This document shows positions 57,241 to 64,000 of a stretch of 64,000 bases of DNA, in pieces. How positions within the stretch are numbered: the first letter of the stretch is position 1; each line of letters opens with the position of its first letter. Origin of the DNA: Gnomoniopsis sp. IMI 355080 (lineage: Eukaryota > Ascomycota > Sordariomycetes > Diaporthales > Gnomoniaceae); the NCBI GenBank assembly GCA_027946555.1, contig JAPEVC010000057.1, positions 102,081-166,080 on the forward strand. The letters are read 5' to 3'. The notes beneath the pieces are model-generated. The model was given only the letters and a program-made list of their open reading frames with translations, had not been told where the DNA came from and ran no database searches. Both the position numbers and the translations under genes were made by a program.

Positions 57241-59565
57241 ATGGCAACTATGATCCAGGCAGTACCTCAGCAAGGGCCAATGAGCAGCAACAGTGCTGCT
57301 GACTTTGTAAAACTCCATGGACAAGAAGCGTTAGGTGGAGAGGTCATGCTGGTCGAGGGGACAACATTTGATATAGGGTTGGACAAGTTCATGCCAACAG
57401 CGGAGCTCACACAGTACGTTCAATCTCTCTTCCCTTGCCTGCAGCAGGAGAAACTGACGGAATTCAGCGAAAACCATTACGAAACCTCGACCAAGATATT
57501 AGAAGAGTTCAAAAAGACACTCAATACATTCAAACAGACGCTGAGGAGTAACAGAGTCGGTGAGAAACTCAACATTGAGCTCAAAGATCAATATGATTTT
57601 GAAGACGTCATGAACATTGCTACAAGACTCAAAGATGGCCACGAAGAGGACGATTCGGTCAGTATTTGTATGACGAAGATCAAAGTCGCCTTCAGGTATT
57701 TTGGCAAAAGAAAGGGAGTCTTGGCCAATCTGGCAAAGTTCGCACCAAACGACAGCTACGGTGTCGTGCTTTGCGGAGGGCTCACAATGATTCTTGGGGT
57801 GAGTTCGTCCCAGGTATACTCGATGTCTCGATTGAGGTTTGTTTCACTGATCACGCTATCAAGGCGATCGACCGAGCAGACACTCTCCGAGAGGAGTTAT
57901 CTACGGTGATTGCGGAGATACCTTCCAAGATGAACAACATCAATGACATGCTCGGATTGCACAAGAAAGGTACTCCCAATCTACATAAATGCGCAGACGC
58001 AGCATTCGTGGCCATGTTCAGTCTACTCACCGCTGTCATCAACCGCCTCTCAAAGGGCGTCACTCGTCAGTTCGAACTGGGACACCCAAATTGGCAGCCT
58101 GACTGACAAGACTACATCAGGAAAACTCTCTGGTCTCTTATTGAATGGCAAAGAATATGGAAAAGATGTCAAAGAGGCCAAGAAAGAGCTGGACTTGAGG
58201 CTCGAAGATTTCAGCAATGAAGCACAGATCTGCGCCCAAAGAAGACTTGCACGAACTGAAGATGCAGTCCAGAACTTGGAAACGGCTATGCATAAAATTG
58301 GTGGTACTGTAATAGGCGAGTATTTACCTCAAGAGCTCCGGTCCCCGTCTCAGACTAATATAATATTTGTTTCCAGAGGTCAGAGAAGTCTTGGATGAGA
58401 CATCTGCAAGGCAAGATGCTCAAAGTAAACAGACAACAGCTTTTATGCAAAATTGCCTCTACTTACTCTGTGGATCAAACGACTTATTTGATCCAAGATC
58501 TGGCGCTCGTATGTCATTTACACTTCTAGGAAGGGCACAGCTCCCATTGATGGTGCTAACTTTTTTTCGCCAGTCAATGTGGCCCAGGCCCGTGTGAAAG
58601 GGCTGCTAAACGCTTCACATCCAACTTTGGGCCCACAGCTTGCGAGTCCTGCTCTTATCTCGAAGAGCACGACAAAACTCGGGAGAAAATGGCTCAAGAC
58701 AGCACGCGTCTCGGGCAGCGACTATATCAGAGACATGGAGGAATGTCTGGACGGAGCTCATGCGTTCAACTGTGATGACAAGGCACAAATTATGAGTGCA
58801 ATACAATCCGAGGAGGTGTTAGCCTGGGCTCGGCATCCCGAATCATGCCTTCTCATCGTCGAGCCAGAGTCTCCTCCTGAGGAAGTGGTCAACCCGGTCT
58901 CGTTCGTGTCGGTACTCATTACCTTAGAAACGTTGAACTATGGCGACACGCCAATTGTTCTGGCTGTCTTCTGTGGTTTCCGCGCAGAGGAGTCGACGGA
59001 AGAGTCAGTATCCGGACCACTTGGACTCCTGACGCAACTCAACGCTCAGCTCATCAAGATTGTTCTGGAGAGGAAATTAGCTGTGGATTTGACGTTTCTA
59101 AAGCGGAGCAGTTTCGAACATGCGCATGAAATTACCAAGGACGCCTTCAAGTTGTTCAGAAAGCTTCTTGAATTTGTGTTATCAGCAGGTCTCGCAGATG
59201 ACACTGTATATCTGGTCATTGATGGTCTTTCGAGCATGCCTGGGGATGGAGAAGATATCCACGAGATGGTGTCAAAAATCCTAAGTATTGGTGACGACAT
59301 TTGTCAAGAAGCAGGATATAATCTGAAAGCTTTGGTCTCGGATCCAACACAGGAAGTACTGGAAGATGGCAATTTCGAAATCGACAAGAAGCTAATTCTT
59401 CTGATGGGTGGACCGATGGCGGAGGTCGAGGATGTTACCGCGGAGGATTTACAGCAAGACGCTTCACTAGCTCTTGGGCTCGGGTTCAGGTCGAAGAGAG
59501 ATGAGCGGCAAAGACTGAATAGTGACTCAAGTGACTACAGCGACAGCGATAGCGATTGCGAGTGA
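57241..59565 (+). CDS. Helical-rich fungal protein of unknown function, STAND N-terminus-like
   Basis: Five exons: 57241..57798, 57864..58065, 58121..58303, 58377..58508 and 58574..59565. The product is 688 aa. The ATG at 57241 follows AACGAAA, a good context. The first half is helical, and NDSYGVVLCGGLTMILGAID plus the long helix LRLEDFSNEAQICAQRRLAR resemble the N-terminal helical regions (DUF7708-like) that precede NACHT or ankyrin parts in fungal STAND/NLR-type proteins. No P-loop is present. The second half (VNPVSFVSVLITLETLNYGD, YLVIDGLSSMPGDG) looks like a P-loop-less globular domain. The tail is acidic: DSSDYSDSDSDCE. Function not recognised. Confidence 0.75.
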
Positions 59566-59656
59566 TTCGAAAGATGGTAGTTTATTTGAATTCGTTGCGA
59601 CTATGAAAAGTATTATATATAAAAGGTCAATGTTCATCTCCTCTAGTTCTAAATCT

Positions 59657-60562
59657 TCAGTCGAGATCGTCGTACTCTGCACACCACTCCATCAAAGGCG
59701 GTCCAAATTCTACACAATCACGAAGATAATGTCTTTTCCTCGACTTCGCACACCCCGAATCACATAATGCGAAACGCTCCACCACAGAATCAATGCAGCC
59801 TGGAACCGTCAAGTGATCCGCGGATCCAAAGACGACCTTGTTCCCAGGCTGCTCACCGGGGAATCCGTCCTGAATCTCCATCCAAAAGTCCCAGTAGCTA
59901 TCCATATCTAACCGGAGTTTCTGATGTCTCATCTCCTCTGTCGACTCGAACTCCTGAACATCCAACCACTCGGTGGCTTCTCGCTCGCAGGCCTCGGCAC
60001 TCTCCAGTAGCTCGCGCTTCTCAGCACTGTCTTCAGTGATAGCCTGAGCCCGCTGTCTAAACTCGGCAGCAAGTCTGCTTGTCTTTCGGACTTCCTCTTC
60101 GGCATCTTGGGCTGCTCTCTGGGACTTTTGCAGCCGGCTGTCCTGACGCCGCAGCCAGGGCACTTTGAGTGTTGATTTGGGATAGAGACGTAGATATTCG
60201 ATGCCTGCAATCTGCATAGCTTGTCGGAGCTGCCACTTAGCGCCGACGAGCAGGATCGCGTTGGGAATTCCGCAGGCCTTGTTGAGAATGTCCATAAACG
60301 CTGCAATATCAGGCTCCGTGCCCAGTTTGTACCGACTACTGTCAATGTCGTACACGGGAAATTCCAACCCGCAGCTCTCAAGCCTGCACATTCGAGCCGT
60401 CTCCTCCTTCCGGCCATCGTCGCTCTTGACGGTCAGCTCTGGTACTTGCTGCGTGGATGCTGTCAGCCTCGACTTGCCGAGGGCCGGAAATCCAGAGATG
60501 ACGAGGGCGAATCCGTCACCTTCCCTTCGAGGTGCGGGGCTCGTGGCGTCTTCCCCGTACAT
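59657..60562 (-). CDS. P-loop protein resembling phage/bacterial nucleotide-kinase-like proteins
   Basis: Single exon of 301 aa. Near the N-terminus is a Walker-A-like loop, VISGFPALGKS (Lys30, Ser31), followed by YDIDSSRYKLG and then ILLVGAKWQLRQAMQIAGIE plus YLRLYPK. This order (GFPxxGKS, DxDSS, hydrophobic strand, ALxxxGIEYxxxYP) resembles uncharacterised kinase-like proteins seen in bacteriophages and bacteria. A charged helix (residues ~140-225) and a C-terminal domain follow. It converges with the helical-protein gene 91 nt away. NTP binding is likely; the reaction is not known. Intronless, so old transfer from phage or bacteria is possible but unproven. Confidence 0.8.
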   Translation of the reverse strand: MYGEDATSPAPRREGDGFALVISGFPALGKSRLTASTQQVPELTVKSDDGRKEETARMCRLESCGLEFPVYDIDSSRYKLGTEPDIAAFMDILNKACGIPNAILLVGAKWQLRQAMQIAGIEYLRLYPKSTLKVPWLRRQDSRLQKSQRAAQDAEEEVRKTSRLAAEFRQRAQAITEDSAEKRELLESAEACEREATEWLDVQEFESTEEMRHQKLRLDMDSYWDFWMEIQDGFPGEQPGNKVVFGSADHLTVPGCIDSVVERFALCDSGCAKSRKRHYLRDCVEFGPPLMEWCAEYDDLD

Positions 60563-61149
60563 GATGAATGTGGTATCGGGTAATATATGGACATGTCATG
60601 ATGTGGCATGTTCAAGGAGCGTCCCCAGGCAGCAACTACAGTTCCTAAGTGCTGTGATGTCTGTGCCGTAGACGCGACTAAGAGTGCAAGGGCCGAAGCT
60701 GCGTGTAAAAATTAGGGGCTGGTGACCAGCTAAAGGGCTCGAAGGACTGGATTGTTGCACAATCTGACCCGACCCGCTCGAAGCCGATTCGCTGGTTCTA
60801 CAGCCCTCCAATATGCGCGTGTCTCGATATGGCGTAACGCACCCGAGTGTGTTCAAAGCGGCATGGAAGAACGAGCTTAAGGTCTGATGCAGTATACCGT
60901 GCAAGCTTTCATCTACTTGTGGAGGTGGACTCCCGCGGGAATGATAAGACGCCCCAATGGGACGCGCTAGTACAGCACAAAAGCACCATGGCCCGTCCAA
61001 AAACATGGCGGGATTCGGCGTCCACGGTGTCTGAATGGGTGAGCAGAGGTTGTAGATGTGTACAATTTCATGATTTTACAAGTCCCTCTCACGACCCGCA
61101 AGACAGATACCACCTAACAAACCACGGTACACTCTCCATTTTTCGCCCA
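60563..61149. other. Intergenic, no gene seen
   Basis: About 590 nt between two minus-strand genes, holding the promoter of the P-loop gene and the 3' end of the uS2m gene. Confidence 0.5.
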
Positions 61150-62614
61150 CTACCTGACATTTTCCTCTTCCATCAGAGCTTTGTAATATTCAGGATAATG
61201 CCTCTTCAAAAGTTGGGCTTGCCACAAATCCGTTTGCTCCACTGGAACATCCACCTCATCCAGCAAATTTACTTCCTTGTCGTCGCTGTCCTCTTTCGGC
61301 GCCTCTCCCCCTTGCGTGAGTTGTCGGAGATGTTGGATGTTGTTTGTAATCCACGTCTCAACTTCCGGCGGGTTACGCCACGTACACAGGCCACGGCTGG
61401 CGTCAGCCTTGCGCCGCGCCTGGCCTGCCTCTCCTGCGCGTCCAAGGACGCCCGCGACGAGCGAGACGGATCGCAGACTGTGCAACGGGTGTGTTTTGTG
61501 GTTAGCGAGTAAAATTTCTTTCCTTTGGAGGGGCTTGGGGGAGAGATGCGCCGCAGCTGAAAAGGATCACTGAGAGAGCATAGTACATACCTGTCATCAT
61601 TACCCGGAATCACGTACGTGACCTTTGTCGGATCGGCATCCGTATCAATCAGCCCAATCGTCGGGATATTCTCCTGCGCACACTCATGCAGCAGGACGAA
61701 ATTCTCCAACGGATTCAGGCACACCACCAGGTCAGGCATCAACGGCCGCCTCTCAAGCAAATGGCGCTCGAACCCCACCGCCGCCTCATCCTTCTCATTC
61801 ACCATTTTCAACTCCTCCTTGCCCAAAATCTGGTCCCGGTTCGTGATCGTGCCCGGCACCCACTTGGTAAACAAATGGCACGCGCCCGCAAGCTCCGCAA
61901 CCCGCGCCGTGATCTCCATCTGGCCCTTTCGATTGCCCACAAACAGAATCAGCCCGCCCAGATACGCGACTTCCTCCACGACCTTGGCAGCCCGCCGAAG
62001 CGCCGCGGCCGTCTCCTCCAGGCTGATGATGTGGATGTCCGACCGCACACCGTAGATGTACCGCTGGTTCGCAGGATTCCACAGACTCTTGTGGTGGCCC
62101 ATGTGAGTCTGCGAGCTCATCAGCAGCTCCAAGGTGACGTCCTCGGGCCGCGGCGGGTCGCGCAGCAGCGCGGACGGGTCGAAGCGCTCCACGACGGCGC
62201 TGCCTAACTTGTCGGTCGTTTTTTCGAGCTTGACTTTGACGCGAAAGTCCTCGACGGCTTTCTTGTCGACCTTGATCTTGCGCTTGCGATTCCAGAGGGC
62301 GAGAGGCGAGGCGCCTGTGGGTGCTTGCCAGAGGGGCGCTTTGACCTCCGGGGTAGTGAGGGTGGAAGGCGGTGCGGAGGCGCTGTTGAGGGCATCTTTG
62401 GCGGGAATACCAAGGGGTTCTTGTGGTGGCTCGGCGAGGGTGGTGGGAAGGGAGAACGGTTGGCGGTGGTCGGTGGAGGCGGCGCGGCGAGCGGTGGTGG
62501 ACAGGGCCTGGCGGCCTGGAGGTAGATTGGCATTAGCTTTTCGCAGGTCAATTGAAAACTCATTCCCATGTGTTTATGCTTACCGTGCCGCAAGGCTGAG
62601 CTCCGTAATATCAT
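61150..62614 (-). CDS. Mitochondrial small-subunit ribosomal protein uS2m (MRP4-like)
   Basis: Three exons on the minus strand: 62614..62584, 62515..61591 and 61477..61150, with GT/AG ends and correct phases, giving 427 aa. The start MILRSSALRHGRQALSTTAR followed by RAAST is a mitochondrial leader. The uS2 core is clear: SSQTHMGHHKSLWNPANQRY, LFVGNRKGQMEITARVA, KWVPGTITNRDQILG, PDLVVCLNPLENFVLLHECA, and IPTIGLIDTDADPTKVTYVI followed by PGNDD. The last exon adds a fungal C-terminal extension ending ALMEEENVR. It works in the mitochondrial 37S ribosomal subunit. Essential housekeeping gene; nothing odd. Confidence 0.95.
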
Positions 62615-63740
62615 GGCGGGGTACTGACACTCACGCTGCTGGGGAAGCTTGCACGCGAGGGTATGTGGATGGTAGGAGGTATATGATGCGGGTGGGCTGC
62701 TGCTACTTTTTTGGCGGCTGAGTTCGCGGTCGAGTTGCTCGAAATTAGCCGCGGTGCGTACTCGCGCTTATTATTAAGGGTGGGCCCCGCGTCAAGTGAC
62801 CCTGACATCTAGATCCATGTCCACGCCGACGACGGGCTTTATATCAACAACACAAACAGTGCTAATTAGAGACTGTAAAAGCTCTCATTGTTTGACCAGA
62901 CACGAACACGGCTAGAGGATGAAAGACTCTATTATTTGAGCTTCAGCAACCGGAAAGCTCACCGACATGCGCCCCACAGCTGTCTTTAGGCGCATCATCA
63001 TAAGCTCTCTCAATTTGGCCTCACGTTTTCATGGTTATAATTGAAAAAGGACAAACAACCTGAAATCATATGTAGCCCCACTTCAAGACCGCGAAATGGT
63101 ACAATCATACTCCCATGGTCCCTTATTTGTAACGTTGAATCTAACAGCTCTGCTCAGGCCAATTTTCCCAACCTTCGAAGACTCTTCATCGAGTCCCGAA
63201 GTGATGACGAGGAGAGGGAGGTCTCCCGAAGAGCCGTGTGTTCCTCCCGAACCCATTCTCTTCTGACTTGGACGATCATTGTGGCAGAGCAAAATCCGCT
63301 GAATCTCGTGTACAGTTCTACAACGCAGTCCTCTTTATGGGCTCCGTTGCCGTCTTCAGCCTGATCGCGCAGAGGATGAACGCAAAGCAATGAAGCCTCC
63401 GAGACAAAAACTCTCATATTTCTTGAACAGAAAAGGGATTAGATGGTGCCCTTTGATATTGCGTCGCAAGAGTCGTGACGGTATCAAGGACACACACTAA
63501 ATCGTCAAAAGTGGTATGCGCGCCCTCGCACATGCTATCATACAATATACGCATCCTTAGCCGGGCGGCGTCAAGGACAAAAGAATAACAATAGGCTCCC
63601 CGGGCCCTCCTCTTCAAGTCAGCAGAGAAGAGAATTCCCAACCTCGAAGCTAATAAATTGGAAATCCCATCAAAAGCAAAGACCAGCTCCTCAAGACCCT
63701 CCTCATGCCACAATGTGACAGTACCCTTCCCCCCCCCGGA
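62615..63740. other. Intergenic, uncertain open frames
   Basis: Promoter of uS2m on the left. A 9-nt poly-C run at 63729..63737 lies just 3' of the stop of the edge gene. A 99-codon minus-strand frame at 63414..63713 has some protein-like composition but no ATG start, domain or splice support, so it is not called. Confidence 0.4.
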
Positions 63741-64000
63741 TCAATCATCCGAGTCACTATCGTCGCTCCCCAGAAACGCCAACTCCGGCCTAGCCTTCCT
63801 GCGCCGCGCATTCCCCTTCGGCCCATCATCAGTATCCTCCTCATTCTCACCGTCCTTCTCCCCATGCTCTCTACCCTCAGCGTCCTCGTCCTCCTCTTCC
63901 TTCTTCTTCTTATTCCTTCCCTCGCCAGCCCCACCATCCCCGTCCTCGTCCTCCTCATCCCCACTATCCTCCTCCCTCAAACTCTTCCTCGGCGCCGCGC
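63741..64000 (-). CDS. C-terminal part of an acidic protein running out of the window
   Basis: The minus-strand frame is open from the window edge to the stop at 63741. It encodes at least 86 residues. The composition is D/E/G/K-rich (GDEEDEDGDGGAGEGRNKKKKEEE is its core pattern; key residues are acidic with basic KKKK and RRRK patches), and it ends RPELAFLGSDDSDSDD. Such tails occur in nuclear and nucleolar proteins, but the family cannot be told from this piece. Confidence 0.6.
   Translation of the reverse strand, partial: AAPRKSLREEDSGDEEDEDGDGGAGEGRNKKKKEEEDEDAEGREHGEKDGENEEDTDDGPKGNARRRKARPELAFLGSDDSDSDD

Noticed and set aside
1..64000. Transposable elements, CRISPR arrays, rRNA
   Set aside because: No transposase, reverse transcriptase, terminal repeats, spaced repeats or rRNA sequence was recognised.

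Overview
The window is nuclear DNA of a filamentous ascomycete (Pezizomycotina; I cannot fix the class). Genes are spaced 0.1-2 kb apart. They carry short introns of about 40-75 nt with GT(A/G)AGT-type donors and CAG/TAG acceptors. The gene content is typically fungal: cutinase, an asco-laccase ending in DSGI, a Fung_rhodopsin membrane protein, a REB1-type Myb protein, and the ErdS AspRS-DUF2156 fusion. No rRNA, credible tRNA, CRISPR array or intact transposon was seen. All exon boundaries are my own reading, checked by reading phase and not by transcripts.

Layout. 1.7-9.3 kb: a secreted S41-like protease and a 1342-aa REB1-like Myb/SANT DNA-binding protein. 12.0-12.9 kb: a three-exon cutinase. 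13.1-26.3 kb: an accessory block with an MFS sugar-type transporter, an RraA/HMG-aldolase-like protein, a cytochrome P450 with an apparent 1-nt frameshift, a rhodopsin-domain membrane protein, a P450 relic, an atypical SDR, and a carboxyl-methyltransferase-like gene that lacks its N-terminus and has an in-frame stop. This looks like a partly decayed catabolic or secondary-metabolite cluster. 27.0-32.5 kb: a small secreted protein, a mitochondrial-looking class II aldolase/adducin protein and a vacuolar AVT-type amino-acid transporter.

33.1-39.7 kb is the most notable locus. An alpha/beta-hydrolase and a fused aspartyl-tRNA synthetase-DUF2156 protein are divergently transcribed. The fusion is the architecture of ErdS, the tRNA-dependent ergosteryl-aspartate synthase. 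The hydrolase is a good candidate for ErdH, which removes Asp from the modified sterol. A short upstream ORF in frame with erdS begins with an N-myristoylation/palmitoylation-like motif and is followed by an open polybasic stretch.

40.8-46.7 kb: a conserved-looking membrane-anchored protein of unknown function, a small membrane protein and an F-box relic. 46.7-52.4 kb: an intronless GH43 beta-xylosidase-like gene next to a DUF218/YdcF-like gene, both bacterial in flavour, then a six-exon laccase. 52.5-60.6 kb: a nine-exon AAA ATPase, a divergent 688-aa helical protein and a phage-like P-loop protein. 61.1-62.6 kb: mitochondrial ribosomal protein uS2m. At the right edge is the acidic C-terminus of a gene that runs out of the window.
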